Under the pieces are notes generated by a model that was given only the letters and a program-made list of their open reading frames with translations, was not told the origin of the DNA and did no database searches. Of a stretch of DNA of 64,000 nucleotides, positions 1-8,323 are shown piece by piece. Positions within the stretch are counted from its first letter, which is position 1. Every line of letters starts with the position of its first letter. Location: NCBI GenBank assembly GCA_964630665.1, contig CAZVVN010000006.1:1-64000 (forward strand). The letters run 5' to 3'. The DNA is from UBA9619 sp964630665. Its GTDB lineage: Bacteria > Pseudomonadota > Gammaproteobacteria > Arenicellales > UBA868. The position numbers and the translations under genes are program-made.

Positions 1-321
1 CCAGGTGAGGGTCGGCTCAGTGTGATTCTCCTGGAGAAAACGTGGGTTTTGTTCCGCCAGAGGAAAGCTGACTGGTTCCGATCTCTGACGGTGCCACCAC
101 CATTTGAGCAACTCCGAACGGGACTTGTCGATGGCCGGATAGTGGTTGTTGCGAAAGGTCCCGTCTGGAAGGTGGTGCTTGGGCAACAAAGAGTGCGTGT
201 CGCTTCGCACCAATGGGGTCAGAACACCAGCAGTGCTTAAACAGGTCAACACAACGACGACCCATTGGCTAGCCGTACACCACCAAAGCCTCACGATTGA
301 TTGCAGCGGCCTGGTTGTCAT
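1..321 (-). CDS. MBL-fold metallo-hydrolase, N-terminal part (runs off left edge)
   Basis: The minus strand is open from an ATG at 321 to base 1 with no stop (107 codons). The translation starts with a short basic stretch and a hydrophobic segment (about residues 10-30, with VVVVLTCLSTAG), so it is probably exported or membrane-anchored; a Cys in this segment could be a lipobox but the context is weak. It continues with DGTFRNN, a Ser/Leu-rich LLKWW helix, and ends at TLTW. In N-acyl-phosphatidylethanolamine phospholipase D-like and RomA-like MBL-fold proteins, this pattern comes directly before the first beta strands and the metal-binding HxHxDH motif, which would lie outside the window. The start could instead be the GTG at 294. 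The assignment rests on the pre-domain pattern only. Confidence 0.65.
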   Translation of the reverse strand, partial: MTTRPLQSIVRLWWCTASQWVVVVLTCLSTAGVLTPLVRSDTHSLLPKHHLPDGTFRNNHYPAIDKSRSELLKWWWHRQRSEPVSFPLAEQNPRFLQENHTEPTLTW

Positions 322-796
322 CTGATCAGATTTTCGATGTGTTGCGATTGCTGTACCTCTGGGTGTTGCAGCTAGGTTTGCCTGGATCGCAGAGTGTGAC
401 CCAATGCTGTTTTCTTTGCTTTTAGCAAAAACTCATCCTGTTCTGAGAAACTGAGATCCTTTGTACTCGTCATCGTTGCTGGTTGTGATGCCCATCACAT
501 TCCCCAGCCCGTTTCCGGGCCCGAGGTGATGAGGGTCACAGATGTTCATCCCCCTGCTGTCCAAAATGGTGTCACTGGGACAGATCAGAAGATCTTTAAA
601 CACCTCGGAGCAGGAGAAGAACTGATGGAACTATTGCTCAACATCGTATTTTTTTACCGACTCTTTGAATTCATGCTGTGCACAACGATTCCGGGACACC
701 TGCGAAATCTGGCCAATCCGCCAATTTATCGCTACTTCGCCCAGATCCCATTGGGCTAGTGCCAGCGTGCCGCTTCGACAAGCGGCAACCGACCTT
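322..796. other. Intergenic stretch, no recognisable gene
   Basis: About 475 bases lie between the start of the MBL-fold gene and the end of the DUF481 gene. A minus-strand reading frame of 56 codons (GTG at 603 to TGA at 433) and a plus-strand frame at 526-759 are open, but neither has a ribosome site or a sequence I recognise. The region should hold the promoter of the left-edge gene. I see no tRNA, inverted terminal repeats or transposase remnant. Confidence 0.5.
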
Positions 797-1816
797 TTAC
801 CAACGGTACCCCAGTCGAATCTTATAGGTCTGATCCAGTTCTTCGATTCCCTCAGGGGCGCCGGAATCGAACTCAAGCTTGATCTCAGCCGCGACCTCGA
901 CTTTACGCAACAATGGTACTGAAAGACCAACCCGGGTATTGAGCACCAGATCTTCGGTCGCCTCCAGATTCCAGACACCCACCTGATTGAGGTAAAGACG
1001 GGTTTTCTTCCCCAGCATGTTGCTGGAAGCGTCGATGTTCCAGGTGCTACTGATGTATTTCTTTCCCTCTGACGCGACAATGAAATCTTCAGTGACATAA
1101 GCAAGACCCGGTTCGGTCATCAATGTGAACCGCGGCTTTCCGAACCACTGCCAACCATAATGGCCACCAACAAAGGTTCGCCGATCAAGATCGGCAAACT
1201 GATCTGATTCAAGGTACAGGGCTGCACCCCAGTACCTGGTGTCGGTCAGGAAATGGTCCGATTTCCCCATCAGGGTCCAGTTATCTGTATTCTTTTCTTT
1301 ACTGACGTTGTCCAACTCCCCCTCCCCTTTCAATATCCAGCGGGTTGATCCTTTGCGCCACTGGGTATCCAGCAGGCAGTCGAGTTCGTTCTTATCGGTA
1401 TTGCCGCTTTCAATGTCCCAGGAGAAACTGACAAATCCGGACCAATTGAACCCCTGCCCAAGCATCCAGGGCTCAGGGTTGAGGGACTTGATATCGCTGA
1501 CACTGTAGGTGGTGTGATCAACCCCCGCGGTGGTGACCACGAAGTTTCTGTGCGCTATCGAGATCGGCTGCGCCTTGAGGAGCCGGCCGTCCCGGAGCTG
1601 CAGGACAAGTGACTGACCGCTGTACAGGGACTCGATTTGATCTGCACTGATCATCAGGATGCCGGAGAACTCGGTCCTGATCTCGACCTGCCCTTTGCTC
1701 GCCCCGAGTACTGTGCCGAAGATCTGTGACCCGTCCGTCAGAAATATTCTGTCCAGGGTAGTGTCATCACCCTCGATGACAGATACCCACAACATGAAGA
1801 GCAGCCCCAGGATCAA
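797..1816 (-). CDS. DUF481 family outer-membrane beta-barrel protein
   Basis: The 339-residue product has a hydrophobic export signal, then about 90 residues of a small beta domain (GSQIFGTVLGASKGQVEIRT, SADQIESLYSG). It continues with a long run of alternating amphipathic strands with aromatic girdle residues (WSGFVSFSWDIESGNTDKNE, YGWQWFGKPRF) and ends in GYRW. A terminal aromatic after such strands is typical of outer-membrane barrels. The SGNTDKNE motif is characteristic of the DUF481/YdiY family (salt-induced outer membrane protein). The start is unclear: 1816 is a TTG, and the basic residues expected before the signal core (KISR) lie just upstream without an ordinary start codon; an ATG at 1795 would shorten the signal. 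Function is unknown. Confidence 0.8.
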   Translation of the reverse strand: MILGLLFMLWVSVIEGDDTTLDRIFLTDGSQIFGTVLGASKGQVEIRTEFSGILMISADQIESLYSGQSLVLQLRDGRLLKAQPISIAHRNFVVTTAGVDHTTYSVSDIKSLNPEPWMLGQGFNWSGFVSFSWDIESGNTDKNELDCLLDTQWRKGSTRWILKGEGELDNVSKEKNTDNWTLMGKSDHFLTDTRYWGAALYLESDQFADLDRRTFVGGHYGWQWFGKPRFTLMTEPGLAYVTEDFIVASEGKKYISSTWNIDASSNMLGKKTRLYLNQVGVWNLEATEDLVLNTRVGLSVPLLRKVEVAAEIKLEFDSGAPEGIEELDQTYKIRLGYRW

Positions 1817-1989
1817 CCGAGATATTTTTTGTTCAGGAATAGTAGCTTGGCATCAGTTTCTCCACTCTAGATCGTCTGAAAGTCGGCTGAAGGGGTCTTC
1901 ACATGGGCCGGATTATAGGCAAAACCGTTGCCAGGCAGATCATGCACGCAGACTCAGCCAGTGAGCCTCGGGACGATTAGAATCGAAGA

Positions 1990-4900
1990 ATGTCAGCTGG
2001 CATTTTTCACCCCGCGGTCGAGCGCTGGTTCACCGATCAATTCGGTCGTCCCACCCCTGTCCAGATACAGGCCTGGCCAGCTATCCACGGCGGTGCACAT
2101 ACCCTGCTGGCCGCACCTACCGGCTCTGGCAAGACACTCGCTGCATTTCTCGCGGTGATCGACGACCTGGTCTGCGAGGGAGAGGTCTTCGGTCTGCCAG
2201 ACGAGACTCGAATCCTCTATATTTCACCGCTGAAAGCGCTGTCAAACGATATCCATCGAAACCTGGAAGCACCGCTTGCCGGGATCACCCGCGAGCTTGG
2301 CGCACTTACACCGCTGTCGATCCACTCGGCGGTCCGCACCGGGGATACGCCGAAAGCCGAGCGGGCCAAGATGCGCCGCCAGCCACCGCACATACTGGTC
2401 ACAACCCCCGAGACACTGTTCATTTTTCTCACCTCGGTGTCCGGCCGCCGTATGCTGGGATCGGTCCGCACGGTCATTGTCGATGAACTACATGCCGTGG
2501 CGGACAACAAGCGCGGTGCCCATCTGTCGCTGTCCCTTGAGCGTCTCGAGGCACTCTGCGCATCACCGCTACAGCGGATCGGTATTTCAGCCACCCAGAA
2601 ACCCATCGACAGCATGGCGGCGTTCCTGCTCGGTGACCGCGACAGTTCTGCCAACTGCAGGATCATCGACACCGGTTTTGTACGGGAGCGGGATCTGGCC
2701 ATCGAACTGCCACGCTCGCCGCTGCAACCGATCATGGCGACGGAAGTCTGGGGCGAGCTGTACGACCGCCTGGCAGACCTGGTCGCCGAACACCGCTCCA
2801 CGCTGATCTTTGTCAATACCCGTCGTATGGCCGAGCGTGTTGCCAAGCACCTTGCCGAGCGGATGGAGGACAGAGGACTCCCCGAGTCCGAAGTCACTGC
2901 CCACCACGGCAGCCTTGCCCGCGAACACCGGCTGGACGCCGAACAGCGGCTCAAGAACGGTCAGCTCAAGGCACTGGTAGCAACGGCATCATTGGAGCTC
3001 GGCATCGATATCGGTGATGTCGATCTCACCTGTCAGCTGGGCTCGCCGCGTGGAATCGCTACGTTTCTGCAGCGGGTCGGGCGTTCCGGGCACGGCGTCG
3101 ATGCCCTGCCAAAAGGCCGGCTCTTCCCGCTGTCACGAGATGAATTGATGGAGTGCACTGCGCTGCTCGATGCCGTACAGCGACAGGAACTCGACGCCAT
3201 CCAACTGGTACGGCCGGCCTGGGACGTGCTGGCCCAGCAGATCGTCGCTGAGATCTCCGCAGCTGAATGGGACACTGACGCGCTTTTCGAGATGCTCCGC
3301 CGTGCGTGGCCCTACCGTGAGATGCCCCGGCAGCGGTTTGACCAGGTCATACGGATGCTGGCAGACGGCTATACGACCCGCCGCGGCCGGCGAAGTGCCT
3401 ACCTGCATCTGGATGCCGTCAACGGCCGACTACGCGGCCGGCGGGGCGCGGGCCTGGTCGCGATGACCAACGGCGGTGCGATCCCTGACCAGTTCGACTA
3501 TGACGTCGTTCTGATGCCGGAGGACTGCCCGATCGGCACCCTCAACGAGGATTTTGCCTTCGAGAGCCTGCCGGGAGATATATTCCAGCTGGGCAACACC
3601 TCTTACCGAATCGCCCGGGTCGAGACCGGCAAAGTCTACGTCGAGGATGCCAAAGGCCAGCCGCCCAGCATTCCATTCTGGGTCGGTGAAGCGCCCGGCC
3701 GCAGCGACGAGCTTTCTTTTGCCGTCTCCCGGTTGCGAGAGCAGTTAAACCTGCACCTTGGAGTCGACAGCACCGGCATTCAAGCAGCCCGTACCTGGCT
3801 GCAGACTGAGATTGGCCTGTCGCCGCCAGCGGCTGAACAGCTTGCCGAATATGCCGGCCTGTCAAAAGCCGCCCTTGGCAACCTGCCCACCCAGTCAAAC
3901 ATCATCCTTGAGCGGTTCTTTGACGAGGTCGGCGACACCCACCTGGTCATCCATTCTCCATTCGGCTCGCGAGTGAACCGCGCCTGGGGACTTGCGATCA
4001 GAAAGAAGTTCTGCCGGAAATTCAATTTTGAACTTCAGGCAGCTGCCCTGGAGGACAGTGTCATCCTATCCCTGGGGCCCACCCACAGCTTCCCGCTGAT
4101 TGAGGTCGTAGGCTACCTGCGTCCCAAGAGTGTCAGGGACGTTCTGATCCAGGCTCTACTTGCCGCACCGATGTTTCCGATCCGCTTTCGCTGGGTTGCC
4201 ACGACCGCACTCGCTGTCAGGCGTAATCGAAACGGCAAGAAAACACCACCCCAGTTCCAGCGCAGCGATGCCGAGGATCTGCTGGCCGTGGTATTTCCCG
4301 ATCAGCTGGCCTGTGCCGAGAACATCGAGGGGAACCGCGAGATTCCGGACCACCCGCTGGTCGATCAAGTCCTCGCCGACTGCCTCCACGAAGTGATGGA
4401 TGTGGAGGGCCTTGAATCGATCATCGGCAAGCTGTGCAGCACGATATCCGGCCCGGACACCATACAGGTTACGACCTGTGAACTTGCCACTCCCTCACCC
4501 CTGGCCCAGGAGATCATCACGGCGAGGCCTTATGCTTTTTTGGACGACGCCCCGGCAGAGGAGCGTCGCACGCAGGCGATACGCAGCCGCTATCTGTTCG
4601 ACATAGAGGAAGCCGCAAAACTGGCCACCCTCGATCCCTTGGCGATCAAGACCGTGTGTAGCGAGGCGTGGCCCGATGCACGCACTGCCGATGAGCTTCA
4701 CGACGCCCTGGTTCTGGCCGGTTTCATCAGCCCCGACGAGACGGGGTCGGACCTGAGGCAATGGTCGTCGTTCTTTCTGGCACTCACAGCAGACCGGAGA
4801 GCCACCCAGCTGTCGCCCCCGGGAGGCGGGGTGCTGTGGGTCAGTGCCGAGCGGCTTGGGCAAGTGCTGCAGGTACTCGGTGATGACGTGCCAATGCAGC

Positions 4901-6447
4901 CGGAGATCGAACCGGTGCGGCTCGGTGACAATTCCAGCAGTGCCCAGACAACCACTCAAGAGGCACTGGTCGAGATCGTGCGCAGCCGGCTGGAAGCGCT
5001 GGGGCCGGTGACCGCACCAGCCCTGGCGGCACCGATGGGCCTTGCCCGTGGGGCCATCGACCAGGCGCTGCTCGCGCTGGAAACCGAGGGCTTCGCGATA
5101 CGCGGATTGTTCCGGACAGATTCGGCAGACAGTTGCGAAAAACGCTTTGGTACTCGAGAGGAATGGTGTGATCGTCGGCTGCTGGCTCGAATCGGCCGAT
5201 ACACGATCAAGACCCTTCGCAAGCAGGTTCAGCCGGTTACGGGTACAGCTTTCGTGCGTTTTCTCATTCACTGGCAAGGCCTCACAGGCGAGCGAACAGA
5301 AGGTCCCGAGGCTGTCCGCCAGGCGCTGCTGCGGCTGCAGGGCTTTGCTGCACCGGCGCTGGCCTGGGAATCGTCACTACTTCCTCACCGGGTTCCTGAC
5401 TACAACCCGGATCACCTGGATCAACTGCTACTGGCCGGGGAGTTCCTCTGGCTGCGGCCTCTGACCCCGGTTAAGAACGTCCGCCGCAACGGTCCGGTGA
5501 AAAACACGCCCATCATGTTCATCGAACGCAGTCAGATCAGTCACTGGCTGGTACGGGTCGCCCATACCGGCCTGCAGGCGGGTACGTTGTCGGGCTGGGC
5601 TTCGCTGTCTGCCCCGGCAACCCGGGTAAGGGATGCTCTGCTTTCCGGCGGCGCGTCGTTCTTCAGCGACCTCGTGGCCCGGACCGACCTGCTACGCAGC
5701 CAGGTCGAGGATGCCTTATCTGAGCTGGTGGCCTGGGGGATCGTTACCTCTGACAGTTTTTCCGGATTGCGGACCCTGACAACACCGTCGGCTAGAAGAC
5801 CAAGGTTCTCGCGGGCAGGCCGCAGGAGATCTGTCGCTATAGAAAGTAGCGGTCGCTGGTCGCTAGTTGAGCAGGTGTTGTTTCCCCGGGCCACGGAGAC
5901 AACACCGAACAACTCCAACGAGACCCGACTTTCCGATTCGGTGACAGGAATCGAACAGGCCGCGGTCGCACTGCTGGACCGTTACGGCATCGTTTTCCGC
6001 AGTCTGCTCGCCCGCGAGCACCGATCGCTACCACAGTGGCGCGAACTGGTACGCTGGTACAGGCGTATGGAAGCCCGAGGTGAGATTCGCGGCGGGCGCT
6101 TCGTCAGTGGTTTCAGTGGTGAGCAGTTCGCCTGGCCCGAAACCGTCGAACAAATCCGATACTACCGCGATTCAGCGCTCCACCCGGAACACAACAAACC
6201 GGTCATTGTGTCTGCTGCTGACCCACTCAATATTCAAGGCATCATCACGCCGGGTGAGAAAGTCCCGATGACAGAGGGCAACCGCCTGCTCTACCGGAAC
6301 GGAGTAAGTGTCGCCAATCTTATCGGTGGCCATTTTCAGTGGCTGGCGGAACCCGACGCTGGAACGGAATGGTCGGCTCGGAACCTGCTGATTCGCAATG
6401 ACCCGCAAGCAGTTCCACTGCCTGACCTGTCCTGCACTGGGTCGTGA
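1990..6447 (+). CDS. lhr: Lhr family ATP-dependent helicase (full-length)
   Basis: The 1485-residue protein is close to the length of E. coli Lhr. Superfamily 2 motifs are present in order: Walker A APTGSGKT near residue 41, TTPETL, the DELH box near 165, SAT (GISATQK), and motif VI QRVGRSGH near 361. After the two RecA-like domains come the winged-helix and Lhr-core domains, then a long C-terminal extension with repeated winged-helix-like segments (about 870-1485) typical of bacterial Lhr-CTD. Lhr is a 3'-5' helicase with roles in DNA repair and nucleic-acid remodelling. It is transcribed alone; the ribosome site before the ATG is weak. The downstream 2H gene converges on it with a 30-base gap. 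Confidence 0.95.
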   Translation: MSAGIFHPAVERWFTDQFGRPTPVQIQAWPAIHGGAHTLLAAPTGSGKTLAAFLAVIDDLVCEGEVFGLPDETRILYISPLKALSNDIHRNLEAPLAGITRELGALTPLSIHSAVRTGDTPKAERAKMRRQPPHILVTTPETLFIFLTSVSGRRMLGSVRTVIVDELHAVADNKRGAHLSLSLERLEALCASPLQRIGISATQKPIDSMAAFLLGDRDSSANCRIIDTGFVRERDLAIELPRSPLQPIMATEVWGELYDRLADLVAEHRSTLIFVNTRRMAERVAKHLAERMEDRGLPESEVTAHHGSLAREHRLDAEQRLKNGQLKALVATASLELGIDIGDVDLTCQLGSPRGIATFLQRVGRSGHGVDALPKGRLFPLSRDELMECTALLDAVQRQELDAIQLVRPAWDVLAQQIVAEISAAEWDTDALFEMLRRAWPYREMPRQRFDQVIRMLADGYTTRRGRRSAYLHLDAVNGRLRGRRGAGLVAMTNGGAIPDQFDYDVVLMPEDCPIGTLNEDFAFESLPGDIFQLGNTSYRIARVETGKVYVEDAKGQPPSIPFWVGEAPGRSDELSFAVSRLREQLNLHLGVDSTGIQAARTWLQTEIGLSPPAAEQLAEYAGLSKAALGNLPTQSNIILERFFDEVGDTHLVIHSPFGSRVNRAWGLAIRKKFCRKFNFELQAAALEDSVILSLGPTHSFPLIEVVGYLRPKSVRDVLIQALLAAPMFPIRFRWVATTALAVRRNRNGKKTPPQFQRSDAEDLLAVVFPDQLACAENIEGNREIPDHPLVDQVLADCLHEVMDVEGLESIIGKLCSTISGPDTIQVTTCELATPSPLAQEIITARPYAFLDDAPAEERRTQAIRSRYLFDIEEAAKLATLDPLAIKTVCSEAWPDARTADELHDALVLAGFISPDETGSDLRQWSSFFLALTADRRATQLSPPGGGVLWVSAERLGQVLQVLGDDVPMQPEIEPVRLGDNSSSAQTTTQEALVEIVRSRLEALGPVTAPALAAPMGLARGAIDQALLALETEGFAIRGLFRTDSADSCEKRFGTREEWCDRRLLARIGRYTIKTLRKQVQPVTGTAFVRFLIHWQGLTGERTEGPEAVRQALLRLQGFAAPALAWESSLLPHRVPDYNPDHLDQLLLAGEFLWLRPLTPVKNVRRNGPVKNTPIMFIERSQISHWLVRVAHTGLQAGTLSGWASLSAPATRVRDALLSGGASFFSDLVARTDLLRSQVEDALSELVAWGIVTSDSFSGLRTLTTPSARRPRFSRAGRRRSVAIESSGRWSLVEQVLFPRATETTPNNSNETRLSDSVTGIEQAAVALLDRYGIVFRSLLAREHRSLPQWRELVRWYRRMEARGEIRGGRFVSGFSGEQFAWPETVEQIRYYRDSALHPEHNKPVIVSAADPLNIQGIITPGEKVPMTEGNRLLYRNGVSVANLIGGHFQWLAEPDAGTEWSARNLLIRNDPQAVPLPDLSCTGS

Positions 6448-6477
6448 TCTTAAAGCCCGGTACCAACCGAACCTCGC

Positions 6478-7026
6478 CTAGGCCCCGAACCGGTACTCTG
6501 AATCGACCTGCCAGCGACGACCATCGTGACGCAAAAGCGCCATCCCTGTCACCTGGAAACACTCAGTGAATGACTTATCGCGAACCTCGGCCCAGAGTTT
6601 CCGAAACTGGCTACGCTTGAGATCACGGAATGCCACGCTCACGTGGGGACAAAATGGCCGGTCTACCGACAGATCACAACCGATCCCGAAAGTCACCTTC
6701 AGGCGCCTGGAAAGTATCGACTGCACAGTCATCAGCTCCGGCGTCTGTACGACGTCGATATAGACCACCCGAGGGGGGAATGCGCCAAATCCGGAAAGCG
6801 TCACATCAATCGCCGGGGTTTGTCCAGCACACACGGTCAAGACCGATTTCAACACCTTGTTCTCATCATCTCCCAGCTTGAAAGGCGATTGCAGCGTGAC
6901 GTGCGGTGGTAATCGCAATGCCGCCTGGCTGTCGAAGGTGTCACGTGCCCACACCTGGTAGCGCTCGACCTGGTGCGCGGCACTCGGCGGCAGCAACAGT
7001 GCGATGAAGTAAAGATCAGCCAGCAC
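6478..7026 (-). CDS. 2H phosphoesterase (2'-5' RNA ligase / LigT-like)
   Basis: About 182 residues carry the two hallmark His-x-Thr/Ser motifs: PPHVTLQSPF and CPHVSVAF, with FIALLLPP at the start as the usual first strand. Proteins of this family hydrolyse or ligate cyclic-phosphate RNA ends or nucleotides (LigT, ThpR, CPDase). The exact substrate cannot be told. No ATG is available near the natural start: I chose the GTG at 7026, but TTG codons at 7029 and 7071 are also in frame and none has a good Shine-Dalgarno. The gene is divergent from the aminotransferase gene across a region rich in TTACC/GGTAA elements. Confidence 0.8.
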   Translation of the reverse strand: MLADLYFIALLLPPSAAHQVERYQVWARDTFDSQAALRLPPHVTLQSPFKLGDDENKVLKSVLTVCAGQTPAIDVTLSGFGAFPPRVVYIDVVQTPELMTVQSILSRRLKVTFGIGCDLSVDRPFCPHVSVAFRDLKRSQFRKLWAEVRDKSFTECFQVTGMALLRHDGRRWQVDSEYRFGA

Positions 7027-7097
7027 GGAAATCAAAGCATATTTTTCATTGCTTTTGCATGTCTGGATCAAACGGATATCTGACCATGATTTGAGCG

Positions 7098-7170
7098 TTA
7101 CCCAATCTCAAGGTAAGTACCCGGTAACATTTAGCCATAGGGTATAGGTTCGGTCTAATATTACCCGTAA
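7098..7170. promoter_or_regulatory. Cluster of TTACC/GGTAA elements in a divergent promoter
   Basis: Within 73 bases there are TTACCC (7098), GGTAA (7112), ACCCGGTAA (7119) and the interrupted palindrome TTACCCGTAA (7161). They lie between the divergent 2H phosphoesterase and class IV aminotransferase genes. The arrangement could be an operator array. No regulator is identified in the window and the elements are short. Confidence 0.3.
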
Positions 7171-7271
7171 CGATCATGCCACGGGTTCGACCATTGGTAG
7201 CGGTACAGTTCAGAAACCCGTCATCTGGGCGATTCAAAGACCCACAATCACAATTTTCGAGAGACAAAAAA

Positions 7272-8186
7272 ATGACCACAGGGTTCTATCATTTCCAGGA
7301 CGATGCCCGCAATGCAGGCATCCAGATCGATATCAATGGGCAGTTGTTTCACCGTAACCAGGCTATGATCTCCGTATTTGACTCAGGCTTCGTCCTGGGC
7401 GATGGAATCTGGGAGGGACTGCGTGTCTTCAATGGACGAGTGGCCTTCTTCGATGAACACATGGACCGACTCTTTGAAGGCGCCAAGGCACTCGACTTCG
7501 AACTGGGCCTGACCCGCGCTCAACTGTCCGAACGCATCGACCGGCTACTCGCCGCAAACGGGATGCACGACGGGGTCAGTATCCGCCTGATGGTCTCCCG
7601 CGGCGTCAAGTCCACACCGAACCAGGATCCCAGAGTCACCATCGGCGGTCCCACCATCGTCATCATTGCAGAATTCAAAGAACCCGATCCGGAGATGCTT
7701 GTCCGCGGGCTTCGGATCTTCACCGTTCACGTCCGGCGGGGTCATCCCGATGTACAGGATCCGAGACTGAATACCCATTCCAAACTAAATTGCATCACCG
7801 CCTGCATCCAGGCCACCAAAGCCGGGTTCGACGAGGCATTGATGCTGGACCCGCACGGCTTCGTTGCGACCTGCAACTCGACACACTTCTTTATTGTCCG
7901 CAGTGACGAAGTCTGGACGTCGACCGGAGACTATTGCCTGACAGGGATTACCCGCGCTAATGTCATCAATTTGTGTCGCAATAACGCTATCCCGGTGTTC
8001 GAGAAGAAATTCAGTCTGAGCCAGGTCTACGGTGCACAGGAAGCCTTCGTAACCGGCACCTTCGGCGGCCTGGTACCGGTCATTGAAGTCGACGGGAGGT
8101 CGATCGGTGAACGGCGGCACGGGCCGATGGTCAAACACCTGCAGGGCCTCTACAGCGAGCTCGTCAACAAAGATACACGGGCCTGA
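7272..8186 (+). CDS. Class IV (BCAT/DAAT-type) PLP aminotransferase
   Basis: The 304-residue protein has the fold-type IV aminotransferase pattern: DSGFVLGDGIWEGLRVF near residues 37-53, the PLP lysine in NTHSKLNCI, EALMLDPHGFVATCNSTHFF as the phosphate/substrate loop, and LTGITRANV. The family includes branched-chain aminotransferase, D-amino-acid aminotransferase and aminodeoxychorismate lyase. The sequence is intermediate and I cannot assign the substrate. The ATG at 7272 follows GAGACAAAAAA and gives the usual family length; an in-frame ATG at 7176 would add 32 unlikely residues. It is transcribed alone and converges with the hyuB gene of module 1. Confidence 0.85.
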   Translation: MTTGFYHFQDDARNAGIQIDINGQLFHRNQAMISVFDSGFVLGDGIWEGLRVFNGRVAFFDEHMDRLFEGAKALDFELGLTRAQLSERIDRLLAANGMHDGVSIRLMVSRGVKSTPNQDPRVTIGGPTIVIIAEFKEPDPEMLVRGLRIFTVHVRRGHPDVQDPRLNTHSKLNCITACIQATKAGFDEALMLDPHGFVATCNSTHFFIVRSDEVWTSTGDYCLTGITRANVINLCRNNAIPVFEKKFSLSQVYGAQEAFVTGTFGGLVPVIEVDGRSIGERRHGPMVKHLQGLYSELVNKDTRA

Positions 8187-8323
8187 CTGCCCGCACCGCG
8201 AGTCACCGCAGGATCAATTGCGGCCAGCGGACGAACTCGCCAGTGACCTCACAGCGTGCCGTCCTGCCAATGAAGCGAACAGCTGATCAGATTTTAGTTC
8301 CCAGTCGCCGAAGCGCTTCGGAG

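Noticed and set aside
1..796. Possible small genes on both strands at 17-265, 22-240 and 526-759
   Set aside because: At the left edge a different minus-strand frame (1-321) reads as the start of an MBL-fold protein, so the overlapping frames are shadows. The frame at 526-759 has no ribosome site or recognisable sequence.
322..8295. CTGATCAGATTTT found at 322 and again at 8283
   Set aside because: Two 13-base copies in unrelated gaps without flanking duplication or other mobile-element signs; chance is likely.
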